Source: Clostridia bacterium
Lineage (GTDB): Bacteria; Bacillota; Peptococcia; Peptococcales; BICA1-8
Reading direction: 5' to 3'
Assembly (NCBI GenBank): GCA_012720075.1
Contig: JAAXZE010000139.1
Coordinates: forward strand, 1 to 39,820
DNA length: 39,820 bases
Shown: positions 1-9,199 of the stretch, piece by piece
How the letters are laid out: each line of letters opens with the position of its first letter
Numbering within the stretch: the first letter of the stretch is position 1
Position numbers and translations under genes: made by a program
The notes under the pieces: model-generated
What the model saw: the letters and a program-made list of their open reading frames with translations, nothing else
Database searches by the model: none
Told to the model about the DNA's origin: nothing

Positions 1-991
1 CGTAAATCATAAGATAAAATAGGGCTGCAGAAACACCTTCCGTTGAAAAGGCCACCAAACCCAGCAAAACATAGCCGGCTTGGGCTATACCGGAAAAGGC
101 CAGTAATCTCTTGATGTTCTTTTGGGGAATAGCTACAAGGTTTCCTAAAACCACTGTTAATACGGTAACGGCAATAATTACCGACATCCAGTCTTGGACA
201 TTTCCGGCAACACCATGCATAAACACCCGGAAGACCACGCCAACAGCCGCACCTTTAGAAGCAACCGACAATAGCGCAGTAACCGGAGTAGGAGCTCCCT
301 CATATACATCAGGGGTCCACATATGAAAAGGCACTGCCGAAATTTTGAAGCCAAAACCACTAATCAGGAAAATAATTCCTAACAACATTATGGGCGCAAT
401 TTCGCCTTGGACAAGGTATTCCATTACTCCCTTAATATCTGTGGTTTTTGTAACAGCGTAAATAAGAGATAAACCATAGAGCAAAAGCCCTGAGGATAGA
501 GCACTTAATAACAGGTATTTAATAGCGGCCTCCGTAGCACGGAAAATACCTTTTCCAAAGCCAACAAGGACTATAAAGGAAATGGTCATTAATTCCAATG
601 CAATATAAAGGGTAATAAAATCACCGGCCGATACTAATGTCATCATCCCTAATGTGGCAAAAAGAATTAAAAAACAGAACTCGCCCATAAAACCTGCAAT
701 AAATTTTTCTACATAGGTAATTCCCAAAATGACAGCCATCGTCGAGGATAATAATATTAATATTTTCATGAAGGAACCAAAGGGATCCACCACATACATC
801 CCGTTAAAAAGGCTGTCATGGACATCAATCATCAAGTAAGTTACTACCATAGTTGCCAGCAAACCAAAAACAGTTAAATAAGCCAAACCTTTTTTCTGAT
901 CTTTAGGAACTAGGAGGGAAATTATCAATACTGTAAAGGCTAAACCTGCGACTAATAATTCTGGAATGATTAAGGAAAAATCAATAGCCAT
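1..991 (-). CDS. nuoN: NADH-quinone oxidoreductase subunit N (NuoN), 3' end cut by window edge
   Basis: Antiporter-like membrane subunit of complex I that takes part in proton translocation at the Q-module end of the membrane arm. The frame stays open from an ATG at 991 to the window edge, giving about 330 residues with no stop, so the gene is truncated by the window and not broken. The translation is strongly hydrophobic and contains the family landmarks FHMWTPDVYEGAPTP and KRLLAFSGIAQAGY, which hold the conserved lysine region of NuoL/M/N proteins. It is the last gene seen in the nuo operon. Its ATG overlaps the nuoM stop (TAATG), so translation is coupled. I identify it from these motifs and from its place after nuoM. 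Confidence 0.95.
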   Translation of the reverse strand, partial: MAIDFSLIIPELLVAGLAFTVLIISLLVPKDQKKGLAYLTVFGLLATMVVTYLMIDVHDSLFNGMYVVDPFGSFMKILILLSSTMAVILGITYVEKFIAGFMGEFCFLILFATLGMMTLVSAGDFITLYIALELMTISFIVLVGFGKGIFRATEAAIKYLLLSALSSGLLLYGLSLIYAVTKTTDIKGVMEYLVQGEIAPIMLLGIIFLISGFGFKISAVPFHMWTPDVYEGAPTPVTALLSVASKGAAVGVVFRVFMHGVAGNVQDWMSVIIAVTVLTVVLGNLVAIPQKNIKRLLAFSGIAQAGYVLLGLVAFSTEGVSAALFYLMIY

Positions 992-2478
992 TAAAACATC
1001 CCTCCAATCTCAAGGGTAGATAAATAATCGATAACGAAAGGATCTACACCGTTATTAATCATATCCATCAGTAATGACGGGAAGAAGCCCAGGAAGAGCA
1101 GTACGGCGCATAATATTACAATGGGTACCATTTCCACGCCTTTGGCGTCCTCCAAATCATCCCATCTGGGATTTCGAGGTCCATAAAACACCTTCTGGAC
1201 AACCCTTAAAACATAAGTTGCGGTAATAACTATACCGGAAACCGCCAGTACCGCTAAGGCCGGATAAACCCTGAATGCTCCCACAAAGATGGAATACTCA
1301 GCTACAAAGTTAACCAATCCAGGCAAACCTAAGGATGCCAGACCGGCAATGACGAAACCGACGGCTACCCTCGGCATTTGATGGGCCAGACCGCCAAAAT
1401 CGGCAATCATTCTGGTATGGGCTTTATTGTAAATATTACCCACCAGGGCAAAGAATAAAGCCGTCATAATTCCGTGGGCGAACATCTGAGCCACTGCTCC
1501 GCTGATGCTCAAGGTATTTAAAGCAGCAACACCTAGGAGTACGTAACCCATATGGCTGACACTGGAGTAACCGATAACAAACTTCAAGTCTTTCTGAGCC
1601 ATAGCCACCATTGCGCCATATACCACGTTTACTATACACAATCCGGCGATTACAGGGGCCCAAAATTTTGCTCCTTCGGGAAACATAAAGATACCAGCCC
1701 GAACTAAACCATATCCGCCGAGTTTCATCAATACTCCTGCATGAAGCATACTAACGGCTGTGGGAGCAGCAACGTGACCGTCCGGTGACCATGTGTGCAA
1801 CGGCCACATCGGCACCAAAAAGCCAAATCCTATCATTAGCAAGAAGAAGGCAAATTTTTGGAACCCAACATCATATGTTTGTTTGGTTAGGGTTAGAATA
1901 TCAAAGGTTCCCAAGCCAGTATAGAGATAAACGGCGATTATGGCAATCAGGGCAAAGGCACTACCTACCAGCAGATACAAGGTCAGCTTCATTGCGGCAT
2001 ATTCCTTATTGGTACTGCCCCAGACCCCTATTAATATATACATGGGAATAACGGCAACTTCAAAGAACAGATAGAAGAAAAACAAGTCTGTTGTTAAAAA
2101 TACGCCAAATACTCCCGCAACCAGGGCCAATAAGAAAATGAAAAATTCTTTAACTCTCTCTTCAAGCCCCCATGAAGCAAACACTCCGGCAAAGATAACA
2201 ATTGCCGTCAAAAGGACCAATGGTAAGCTTATACCATCCACACCAAGACCATAAGCTACGCCCAGTTTTTCTATCCAAGGAATATGCTCAACAAATTGTA
2301 GGCCTCCCACCGATTGGTCATAGGCAAAATAAGCTATGAGAGACAATATTACGGTTATACCGGTAGCAATGGCTGAAACAATTTTTATTATTTTATCTTC
2401 CTTTTCCGGAATAAACAGGATTACTAAGACCCCAAGTACCGGTGCCAATAATATGCTTGATAGAATTGGGAAACTCAT
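991..2478 (-). CDS. nuoM: NADH-quinone oxidoreductase subunit M (NuoM)
   Basis: Second antiporter-like proton-pumping subunit of the complex I membrane arm, 495 residues and about 14 predicted membrane helices, which is the family size. Landmarks are FFEVAVIPMYILIG, containing the conserved membrane glutamate, and PLHTWSPDGHVAAPTAVS followed by LHAGVLMKLGGYG. The ATG lies inside the end of nuoL (ATGA overlap), and the ribosome site AGGAGGTGTACA is formed by the last nuoL codons, a clear sign of translational coupling. The stop overlaps the nuoN start. The product acts in the cytoplasmic membrane next to NuoL and NuoN. Family assignment is firm. Confidence 0.97.
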   Translation of the reverse strand: MSFPILSSILLAPVLGVLVILFIPEKEDKIIKIVSAIATGITVILSLIAYFAYDQSVGGLQFVEHIPWIEKLGVAYGLGVDGISLPLVLLTAIVIFAGVFASWGLEERVKEFFIFLLALVAGVFGVFLTTDLFFFYLFFEVAVIPMYILIGVWGSTNKEYAAMKLTLYLLVGSAFALIAIIAVYLYTGLGTFDILTLTKQTYDVGFQKFAFFLLMIGFGFLVPMWPLHTWSPDGHVAAPTAVSMLHAGVLMKLGGYGLVRAGIFMFPEGAKFWAPVIAGLCIVNVVYGAMVAMAQKDLKFVIGYSSVSHMGYVLLGVAALNTLSISGAVAQMFAHGIMTALFFALVGNIYNKAHTRMIADFGGLAHQMPRVAVGFVIAGLASLGLPGLVNFVAEYSIFVGAFRVYPALAVLAVSGIVITATYVLRVVQKVFYGPRNPRWDDLEDAKGVEMVPIVILCAVLLFLGFFPSLLMDMINNGVDPFVIDYLSTLEIGGMF

Positions 2479-4361
2479 TGTACACCTCCTACCACAGGTC
2501 CTGCCAGAAATAAGGTGATTACTACAACAGCCGTGAAAATCACCAACCCGTAGGTCTGCAAGCTCCCGGTATGGAGATAACGACCTTTGTAGCCTGAAGT
2601 TCGAATAATCCAGGCAATACTATGGGCAATGCCGTCAACAATATAACGGTCGCACCAGTTAAACACATTGGAAATGCCAAGAACAATTTTATTAAAGAAC
2701 CATGCATATATTTCATCTATATACCATTTGTTGTACAAGAATTTATAAATTGGTGCAAACTGCGTAGCAATTTTTTCTGCCGATATGGCTTTTTTGATAT
2801 AAATCAACCAAGCCAGGAAAATTCCTGCTACTGCAACCAAAGTCGAGGAAACCATCACCATTAAATCGGGAGTCGGATGATGGGGTTCACCGAAATAAAC
2901 ATAACTGGCATATCCGTGTTCAACAAAAGGCGCTCCGATAAATCCGCCAAAAATGGAAAATACGGCTAATATTATTAATGGTATTGTCATGGTCAGCGGT
3001 GATTCATGGGCATGAAAATCACTGCGTTTTTCACCAAAGAAAGCTAAAAATATCAGCCTGAACATATAAAATGCTGTTAAGAAAGCGGTAATGGAAGCCA
3101 TAATATACAATAAAGTAAATCCATTGGCCTTGGCTGTTAAGAGTATTTCATCCTTGCTCCAGAACCCTGCAAAAGGCGGGATACCGGCAATAGCCAAGCC
3201 TCCTATAACCATACATGTACCGGTAATTTTCATTTCCTTAAAAACGCCGCCCATTTCAAAGATATCTTGTTTGTGAAGGGCGTGAATAACGCTACCGGCG
3301 CATAAAAACATCAGGGCTTTAAAGAAGGCATGGGTAGTCAAATGAAACATTCCTGCCGTCAGGCTGCCAATTCCGATAGCCATAACCATGTAACCCAACT
3401 GACTTAATGTTGAAAAGGCCAAAATCCGTTTGAAATCCCTCTGGGTCACGGCAATGGTGGCCGCAAACAAGGCAGTAAAGCCGCCTAAATAAGCAATAAA
3501 GGTAATGGTAGTTGTGGAGCTGGCAAAGAGAATAAAACCCCGAGCCAATAAATATACACCGGCTGCAACCATTGTTGCCGCATGGATTAAAGCACTAACC
3601 GGTGTAGGACCTTCCATGGCGTCCGGTAACCACACATGCAAAGGGAATTGACCTGATTTACCAATTGGGCCGACAAAAACCAAAATTCCGGCCAATGTTA
3701 TCAGGGCTAAATCCGATGAAGCATTAATAGCTTCAGCTAATTTACCGAAGTTAAAGGTATCAAAATTGACAAATAAGATTATGATCCCCAGCATGAATCC
3801 AAAATCAGCAACCCTGTTGGTGATAAAAGCTTTTTTGTTGGCATCTGCTGCGGAATTTTTATAATAGTAAAAGCCAATCAAAAGGTAGGAACATAAACCA
3901 ACCAGTTCCCAGAAAAAGAACATCTGAAAATAGTTATTGGCAATTACAAGACCTAACATGGAAAACACAAACAGACCTAAATAGGAAAAAAACCTTGAAA
4001 AACCCGGGTCATCATGCATATACCCAACGGAATAGATGGTAACCAGTAAAGATATAAAAGTCACCACAAAGAGCATGCCGGCGGTCAAGGGATCGATCAA
4101 TGCACCGGCTTCTATGAATAAACCGTTAATGTCAATCCAGGGAACGGCTATTTCTATTGGGTTATTCATGGTAATCTCATGATTAGTTAAAACTAAGCGC
4201 AGGATATCCAAAGATAAGATAAAAGATATTGCCATGCTAACAATGGCGGTAACGGCGCTTAACATTTTAAACCTTTTAAACAGTAAAGAGATTAAAATAA
4301 ATGCTACCAAAGGAGCCAGGGGCACAAGCCAAATATATTTAATACCGATAGATTCCATCAT
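2475..4361 (-). CDS. nuoL: NADH-quinone oxidoreductase subunit L (NuoL)
   Basis: Largest antiporter-like subunit at the distal end of the complex I membrane arm, 628 residues. The core carries FFFWELVGLCSYLLIGFYY (the glutamate of the antiporter fold) and PLHVWLPDAMEGPTPVSALIHAATMV, the hallmark of NuoL/ND5. The C-terminal part, from about residue 500, has further hydrophobic segments that fit the long lateral helix and terminal anchor known in NuoL. The start is ATGATG after the ribosome site AAGGGGTGGTGA. A 16-base gap separates it from nuoK, and it overlaps nuoM by 4 bases. Nothing unusual was seen. Confidence 0.97.
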   Translation of the reverse strand: MMESIGIKYIWLVPLAPLVAFILISLLFKRFKMLSAVTAIVSMAISFILSLDILRLVLTNHEITMNNPIEIAVPWIDINGLFIEAGALIDPLTAGMLFVVTFISLLVTIYSVGYMHDDPGFSRFFSYLGLFVFSMLGLVIANNYFQMFFFWELVGLCSYLLIGFYYYKNSAADANKKAFITNRVADFGFMLGIIILFVNFDTFNFGKLAEAINASSDLALITLAGILVFVGPIGKSGQFPLHVWLPDAMEGPTPVSALIHAATMVAAGVYLLARGFILFASSTTTITFIAYLGGFTALFAATIAVTQRDFKRILAFSTLSQLGYMVMAIGIGSLTAGMFHLTTHAFFKALMFLCAGSVIHALHKQDIFEMGGVFKEMKITGTCMVIGGLAIAGIPPFAGFWSKDEILLTAKANGFTLLYIMASITAFLTAFYMFRLIFLAFFGEKRSDFHAHESPLTMTIPLIILAVFSIFGGFIGAPFVEHGYASYVYFGEPHHPTPDLMVMVSSTLVAVAGIFLAWLIYIKKAISAEKIATQFAPIYKFLYNKWYIDEIYAWFFNKIVLGISNVFNWCDRYIVDGIAHSIAWIIRTSGYKGRYLHTGSLQTYGLVIFTAVVVITLFLAGPVVGGVQ

Positions 4362-4377
4362 TATTAATCACCACCCC

Positions 4378-4686
4378 TTACCATTTTAACCAATCTAAAT
4401 TCTCAACCTCTACCGTTGAACGGTCACGGTAAATGGCCACTACGATTGCCAAACCCAAAGCTACTTCACAAGCTGCTACAACTATTACGAATAAAGCAAA
4501 TATTTGACCGGTAATATCTCCGGGAGTTAAAAATTTAGTGATAGCTACCAGATTTACATTTACCGCATTTAACATGAGTTCAATACTAATCAAGATGGCA
4601 ATGGCATTCTTTTTTGATAATGCACCATAAAGACCTATACAAAACAAAATTGCACTTAACAATAAATAATGATTTAAGGTTATCAT
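4378..4686 (-). CDS. nuoK: NADH-quinone oxidoreductase subunit K (NuoK)
   Basis: Small membrane subunit of complex I, 102 residues with three predicted helices, which is the family norm. The segments [23 protein letters not shown] and [19 protein letters not shown] contain the two conserved membrane glutamates (in IELML and CEVALG) known to matter for proton transfer in NuoK. It overlaps the nuoJ stop by 4 bases (ATGA), so the two are translationally coupled. It sits in the usual J-K-L order. Confidence 0.96.
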   Translation of the reverse strand: MITLNHYLLLSAILFCIGLYGALSKKNAIAILISIELMLNAVNVNLVAITKFLTPGDITGQIFALFVIVVAACEVALGLAIVVAIYRDRSTVEVENLDWLKW

Positions 4687-5192
4687 TTAAGGTTTTTCAC
4701 CTCTCTTGCAATGACGATAGCGCCTATCATGGCGACGGTAAGGAGAATGGCTGCTAATTCAAAAGGAATTACAAAATTATTGAATAAAACCTCACCGATG
4801 GTTCCCATGTTTTCTTCAGCGACTATACCATTTGTTACCTGCCAAGGCGTAATGATGATGAAATATGAAATTACGCCAAATAAAGCGGCAATAACCACAA
4901 AAGCAGTATATTTATACTTGCCGAAAGTGTTGGTTTCACACATTCGTCCTTCTCCGCGGGTAATCAGCATAATACCAAATACTATCAGAATTGAAACCGC
5001 GCCTGCATATACCAGAACCTGAACGGCCGCAAGGAAATCAGCATGCAAAGTCAGATAAAGACTGGCGATTCCTAAAAAAGTCATAATTAAGGCCAAAGCG
5101 CTGTGAACTATATTTGTTAAATAGACAACTGCCAGAGCCGAGCCTAAAGTAACAAAGGCTATGATCCAAAATGCTATTACCTGTAAATCCAT
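4683..5192 (-). CDS. nuoJ: NADH-quinone oxidoreductase subunit J (NuoJ)
   Basis: Membrane subunit of complex I, 169 residues with five predicted helices. The conserved third-helix region is visible as [25 protein letters not shown], the most recognisable stretch of the ND6/NuoJ family. It contributes to the proton path near NuoH and NuoK. Six bases separate it from nuoI, and its stop overlaps the nuoK start. The ribosome site AAAGGAGGAAT precedes the ATG by a short AT spacer that also contains the nuoI stop. Confidence 0.95.
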   Translation of the reverse strand: MDLQVIAFWIIAFVTLGSALAVVYLTNIVHSALALIMTFLGIASLYLTLHADFLAAVQVLVYAGAVSILIVFGIMLITRGEGRMCETNTFGKYKYTAFVVIAALFGVISYFIIITPWQVTNGIVAEENMGTIGEVLFNNFVIPFELAAILLTVAMIGAIVIAREVKNLK

Positions 5193-5198
5193 TATTTT

Positions 5199-5648
5199 TT
5201 ATTCCTCCTTTCCTGCCGTTACGCCGGTTTTTTCCGGCTGAGCGTAACTTGATGTTGGCGCAGAAAGGTTTTGATTGTTAAACAAATCTAAAACAACTTC
5301 ATCCTTATTATAGACGGCAGTTTCAAATTCTTTGGTAAATCGCAGACATTTCTTCGGACAGCTTTCAACACACAAACCACAGAATAAACAATACGATCTA
5401 TCTAATTTATAACTGGATAATCGTTTTTTGTTATCTTCGGTTTTCTCGGTTGTAAGCTTAATAGCCGAATTAGGGCAGGACTTTTCGCATAAACCACAGG
5501 CAATACATTCATTAACGTCTAATTGAAAGCTTCCCCGCCAGCGTTCAGCTAATTTAGGTTTAACTTCGGGGTACTTTTCGGTAAGTCTTTTTCTAAAAAC
5601 ATTCCTGCCTGTTACACTTAATCCTTTGAGGATACCTTTACCGTACAT
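5199..5648 (-). CDS. nuoI: NADH-quinone oxidoreductase subunit I (NuoI), 2x[4Fe-4S] ferredoxin subunit
   Basis: Peripheral iron-sulfur subunit that carries electrons through the connecting module of complex I towards cluster N2 in NuoB. The 149-residue protein has two classic ferredoxin motifs: Cys48, 51, 54 and 58 (CIACGLCEKSCP) and Cys87, 90, 93 and 97 (CLFCGLCVESCP), expected to bind clusters N6a and N6b. The C-terminal 30 residues are rich in Ser, Thr and charged residues and look like a loose tail. It lies 3 bases from nuoH and 6 bases from nuoJ. With no NuoG in this operon, NuoI would be the outermost cluster-binding subunit encoded here and could be the entry point for electrons from a donor such as ferredoxin. 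That last point is inference. Confidence 0.96.
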   Translation of the reverse strand: MYGKGILKGLSVTGRNVFRKRLTEKYPEVKPKLAERWRGSFQLDVNECIACGLCEKSCPNSAIKLTTEKTEDNKKRLSSYKLDRSYCLFCGLCVESCPKKCLRFTKEFETAVYNKDEVVLDLFNNQNLSAPTSSYAQPEKTGVTAGKEE

Positions 5649-5651
5649 TTA

Positions 5652-6704
5652 TTACCACCACCCCAATCCGTTATTGTAGATATAAACACCGATTCCTGTT
5701 ACAAAAACGTTTGCCAAAGAAAGGGGCACTAATACCTTCCAGCTGAAATTCATCAAATGGTCTACCCTTATCCGGGGGAAAGTCCACCGGAACCAGATGA
5801 AACAAGACATTATTAAGAAAGTTTTCAGTAAAAACCATAACCAACCTGGTAACAGAGGACCATGCCAACCACCTAAAAACATGGTGGCCGCCACCGATGA
5901 CATTACAAACATATTGCAGTATTCGGCTAAATAAAATAATGCCCATCTCATCCCCGAATATTCTGTATAAACGCCGGCTGTTAATTCGGATTCACCTTCA
6001 GGCAAGTCAAAAGGCGCCCTGTTTGTTTCCGCTATTGCACAAATAAGGAAAATAACAAAAGCAACCGGTTGCAGTACTATAAACCATACCGAAGACTGGG
6101 CTTCTACAACTCCTTGTAACTTCATGGTACCGGCAATTAAAATTACTCCCAGCAAAGAAAAAACTAAAGGAATTTCATAACTTACCATCTGGGCCACCGC
6201 CCGCATGGAGCCGACCAGCGAATATTTGTTATTGGAGCTCCAGCCGGCCATAAAAATCGGAATGGTTGACAAGGATGTTACTGCAATGAGATAAAAAATT
6301 CCCAGATTTAAATCAAGGGCTGCCATACCCTCTCCGAAAGGAATTACCGCCAAGGCTAAAACGGTAGGCACAAAAATGAACAGAGCAGCCAATAAATGGA
6401 CTATTCTGTCAGCACCTTGAGGCACTACGTCTTCCTTGGTTAATAGCTTCATAGCATCAGCAATGGTTTGCAGCCAGCCATTGGGACCTAGCCTATTGGG
6501 TCCGGGGCGGCGTTGAATATATCCTGCCAGCTTTCTTTCCCAAAGTACATAAAATAAAGCTACCAAGACACAAACACCTAAGATGGCCACCAGGTAAACA
6601 ACGGCCATGCCCATCTCAACCCAAACAGGAGAAAAGCCCAAGGCGGCAAGAAGCTCTCTTATCCACTGAGCAATATTAACAAAGATGTTATTTAAAAACT
6701 CCAT
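5652..6704 (-). CDS. nuoH: NADH-quinone oxidoreductase subunit H (NuoH)
   Basis: Membrane subunit that forms much of the quinone-binding chamber between the peripheral and membrane arms, 350 residues with about eight helices. Signature segments are ERKLAGYIQRRPGPNRLGPNG near residue 60 and AETNRAPFDLPEGESELTAG near residue 215. A longer frame opens at 6737 inside the end of nuoD, but the ATG at 6704 is preceded by the excellent ribosome site AAAGGAGATATACACC and gives the normal family N-terminus (MEFLNN), so I use it. This leaves a 22-base gap to nuoD. The gene lies between nuoD and nuoI, as in other NuoEFG-less Firmicute operons I recall. Confidence 0.96.
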   Translation of the reverse strand: MEFLNNIFVNIAQWIRELLAALGFSPVWVEMGMAVVYLVAILGVCVLVALFYVLWERKLAGYIQRRPGPNRLGPNGWLQTIADAMKLLTKEDVVPQGADRIVHLLAALFIFVPTVLALAVIPFGEGMAALDLNLGIFYLIAVTSLSTIPIFMAGWSSNNKYSLVGSMRAVAQMVSYEIPLVFSLLGVILIAGTMKLQGVVEAQSSVWFIVLQPVAFVIFLICAIAETNRAPFDLPEGESELTAGVYTEYSGMRWALFYLAEYCNMFVMSSVAATMFLGGWHGPLLPGWLWFLLKTFLIMSCFIWFRWTFPRIRVDHLMNFSWKVLVPLSLANVFVTGIGVYIYNNGLGWW

Positions 6705-6726
6705 GGTGTATATCTCCTTTCTCGCC

Positions 6727-7821
6727 CTAGGCATCAATTTCGCCTAAAACAATATCAAAGCTTGCCAAAATCGCCACGATATCAGCTATTTTATGGCCGA
6801 TAAAAAGTTCATCATAAATAGAGATATTATTGAAAGAGGGCCTTCTAAAATGCACCCTGTACGGCTTCGGCGAGCCGTCACTCACAACATAGCAGCCTAA
6901 TATGCCTTTTGGATTCTCAGCTTGATGATAAGCATCGCCTACGGGAGGTTTGATCAGTTTGGGAACTTTAGCCATCACCGGGCCTTCCGGCATTTCCTTG
7001 TATGCTTGTTTTATGATTTTAAAGCTCTCTTCTACCTCTTTCATTCTCACTACATAGCGATCGTAACAGTCACCGTTTTTACCCACAGCAGTCTCAAAAT
7101 CAAATCGATCATAAACACTGTAGGGACTGATTTTCCTTAGATCGTAATCAACCCCTGAAGCCCTTAAATTAGGACCGGTCAGCCCATAGCTCATGGCCTT
7201 TTCGGCACTAATAACTCCAATATTTTTTGTTCTGGCTTTAAATATCTCATTATCGTCAACTAATTTATGGTATTCTTCAATAAATCGAGGGAATTCGTTA
7301 ATAAAATTATCCAACTCAGGATAAAAATCCGGATGGAGATCATAGGCTACCCCACCTATGCGCATATAATTGAAAGTCATCCGGCCGCCGGATATATGAC
7401 TCATCAGTTCTAATATTTTTTCCCTTTCAATAAATGGATAGAACACCGCAGAAACTGCACCTAAGTCCATAATATATATCCCAATACCGACCATGTGGCT
7501 GGCAATCCGCATTAACTCCGCCAATAAGACCCTGATATATTCGGCCCGTTCCGGCACTTCTATACCCATTAATTTTTCAATGGTCTGGACATAAACCAAG
7601 TTATTGCTCATACCTGATAAATAATCCAGCCTATCGGTATAAGGTATTACCTGCGGGTAAGTTCTATCTTCCACCAGTTTCTCAATTCCCCGGTGTAAAT
7701 ATCCTATCTGTGTTTTGCTACCTACACAGATTTCGCCATCTAACTCCAGGACAACGTGCAGCACCCCGTGGGTACTTGGATGCTGAGGTCCAAAATTTAA
7801 TGTGTAAGTTTGAGTTTTCAC
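6727..7821 (-). CDS. nuoD: NADH-quinone oxidoreductase subunit D (NuoD), 49 kDa type
   Basis: Peripheral subunit related to the large subunit of NiFe hydrogenases; it contributes the quinone-reduction site. The protein has 364 residues, is not fused to NuoC, and starts with the signature FGPQHPSTHGVLHVVLELDGE. Later motifs are IGYLHRGIEKL, DRLDYLSGMSNN and GPNLRASGVDYDLRK. The start is GTG, with GAGGTG placed 6 bases upstream; no better ATG exists nearby. It follows nuoC after 20 bases. Confidence 0.96.
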   Translation of the reverse strand: MKTQTYTLNFGPQHPSTHGVLHVVLELDGEICVGSKTQIGYLHRGIEKLVEDRTYPQVIPYTDRLDYLSGMSNNLVYVQTIEKLMGIEVPERAEYIRVLLAELMRIASHMVGIGIYIMDLGAVSAVFYPFIEREKILELMSHISGGRMTFNYMRIGGVAYDLHPDFYPELDNFINEFPRFIEEYHKLVDDNEIFKARTKNIGVISAEKAMSYGLTGPNLRASGVDYDLRKISPYSVYDRFDFETAVGKNGDCYDRYVVRMKEVEESFKIIKQAYKEMPEGPVMAKVPKLIKPPVGDAYHQAENPKGILGCYVVSDGSPKPYRVHFRRPSFNNISIYDELFIGHKIADIVAILASFDIVLGEIDA

Positions 7822-7841
7822 TGTAACACCTCAACTTCCTA

Positions 7842-8291
7842 TTACTTACGGCTACTTTGTTTTTTAGAAACAAAATCTTTTCGTAAAGGGTGACCTTCAA
7901 AACCTTCCCAGGTTAAAATTCGCTCCAAATTAGGATGATTTATAAAAGTAATACCCATCAAATCATATACTTCCCGTTCCAGCCAGTTGGCAGTTTCCCA
8001 AAGGGCGGTAGCGGAAGGAACTTGTGGATTATTATGATCCAGTTTAACCTTTATCGTCAGATGGTCGGAATTATCAAAACTAAATAATTGATAAACAACC
8101 TCAAAATATTCTTTATAATCGACACTTGAGATATCTGCCAAGAAATTTAAACCTTCATTTTTTAAAAACTCCAAAACTGATATTAAATTATCGCCATCGG
8201 TATAAACTTCATTAGGTTTTTCCGGATTAAAAACAGTTTTATCTCCAAACCTTCCGGTTAATAGTTCCGGATAATTTTTCTCATTTTTCAT
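7842..8291 (-). CDS. nuoC: NADH-quinone oxidoreductase subunit C (NuoC), 30 kDa type
   Basis: Peripheral subunit of complex I without cofactors, 149 residues, a short stand-alone form and not a NuoCD fusion. The diagnostic segment is [36 protein letters not shown] near the C-terminus, which is the 30 kDa-subunit signature. The start ATG overlaps the nuoB stop by 4 bases. It ends with a short basic tail. It packs against NuoD and NuoI in known structures. Confidence 0.95.
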   Translation of the reverse strand: MKNEKNYPELLTGRFGDKTVFNPEKPNEVYTDGDNLISVLEFLKNEGLNFLADISSVDYKEYFEVVYQLFSFDNSDHLTIKVKLDHNNPQVPSATALWETANWLEREVYDLMGITFINHPNLERILTWEGFEGHPLRKDFVSKKQSSRK

Positions 8292-8803
8292 TTTTTCTTC
8301 ACCCTCACCTTAGCCGGAGATTTTATCTTTTCTTTCAGTTGCAACATCCCATGAATTAAAGCCTCAGGTCGGGGTGGGCAACCAGGTATATAAATATCTA
8401 CCGGCACAATATCATCTGCACCCGGTACCACAGAGTAAGAATCAACAAAGGGGCCGCCGCTTATGGCACAATTACCCATAGCAATTACCCAGCGTGGTTC
8501 GGCCATTTGATGATAGAGCCGTTCTACTGATGGTCTCATTTTCTCAGTAATTGTACCTGCAACAATCATTACATCTGCCTGGCGGGGCGAGTTTCTGAAA
8601 ACCTCATAACCAAATCGGGAGCAATCAAACCTAGATTGGGTTATACAAATCATTTCTATTGCACAACAGGCTAAGCCAAACTGAAAAGGCCATAATGACC
8701 AGCCTCTCGCCCAATTGAAAAGTTTATCCAATGAAGTGAGGAGAATTCCTTTGTCTTCAAGTTCTTCTTGTGTCAAGTATTCTTTTTCGTTATCTATTGC
8801 CAT
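8288..8803 (-). CDS. nuoB: NADH-quinone oxidoreductase subunit B (NuoB), cluster N2 subunit
   Basis: Peripheral subunit that holds the terminal [4Fe-4S] cluster N2, which reduces quinone. The 171-residue protein has the expected four ligands: adjacent Cys46 and Cys47 in LACCAIEM, Cys112 in GNCAISGG and Cys142 in [10 protein letters not shown]. The ATG lies 10 bases inside the end of nuoA, preceded by AAGGAAGGTGCATTAGA, and the stop overlaps the nuoC start. A short acidic N-terminus and a basic C-terminal tail (VRVKKK) flank the conserved core. Confidence 0.97.
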   Translation of the reverse strand: MAIDNEKEYLTQEELEDKGILLTSLDKLFNWARGWSLWPFQFGLACCAIEMICITQSRFDCSRFGYEVFRNSPRQADVMIVAGTITEKMRPSVERLYHQMAEPRWVIAMGNCAISGGPFVDSYSVVPGADDIVPVDIYIPGCPPRPEALIHGMLQLKEKIKSPAKVRVKKK

Positions 8804-9150
8804 TCTAATGCACCTTCCTTCCAGGCATACCAGAAGCCAATAATTAAAATGGTTAAGAAAATAAACATTTCAATAATGGCAAAAAGACCTAAACTTTGGA
8901 ATTTTACTGCCCATGGGTATAAAAATATGGTTTCAATATCAAAAATTAAAAATACCATGGCGTACAAAAAATAACTGTTTTTGAATTGTACCCATGCCGT
9001 ACCGCGAGTTACCATCCCACATTCATATGTTTCCATCTTTTGAGAGTAAGGACGGTGGGGTTGTAAAAGTCTTGATAGTATCATTGCAATAGAACCAAAA
9101 GCTATAGCGCCTAAAAAAAGTATTCCAATTGTTGCATACTGGGTTAGCAT
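8794..9150 (-). CDS. nuoA: NADH-quinone oxidoreductase subunit A (NuoA)
   Basis: Small membrane subunit of complex I (ND3 type), 118 residues with three predicted helices. The family signature [33 protein letters not shown] is present, including the loop cysteine in YECG and the FDIE motif. It is the first nuo gene and follows rnhB after 49 bases. The ribosome site AAAGGAGGTTTTTT stands before the ATG. I see no convincing promoter in the 49 bases, so transcription probably comes through rnhB, or a promoter lies inside rnhB. Confidence 0.96.
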   Translation of the reverse strand: MLTQYATIGILFLGAIAFGSIAMILSRLLQPHRPYSQKMETYECGMVTRGTAWVQFKNSYFLYAMVFLIFDIETIFLYPWAVKFQSLGLFAIIEMFIFLTILIIGFWYAWKEGALEWQ

Positions 9151-9199
9151 AAAAAACCTCCTTTCATTAATAAATTGTTTTATTTAATTTAATACAAAG

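Noticed and set aside
1-991. nuoN as a pseudogene because it has no stop in the window
   Set aside because: The frame is uninterrupted with conserved motifs up to the edge, so it is simply cut by the window.
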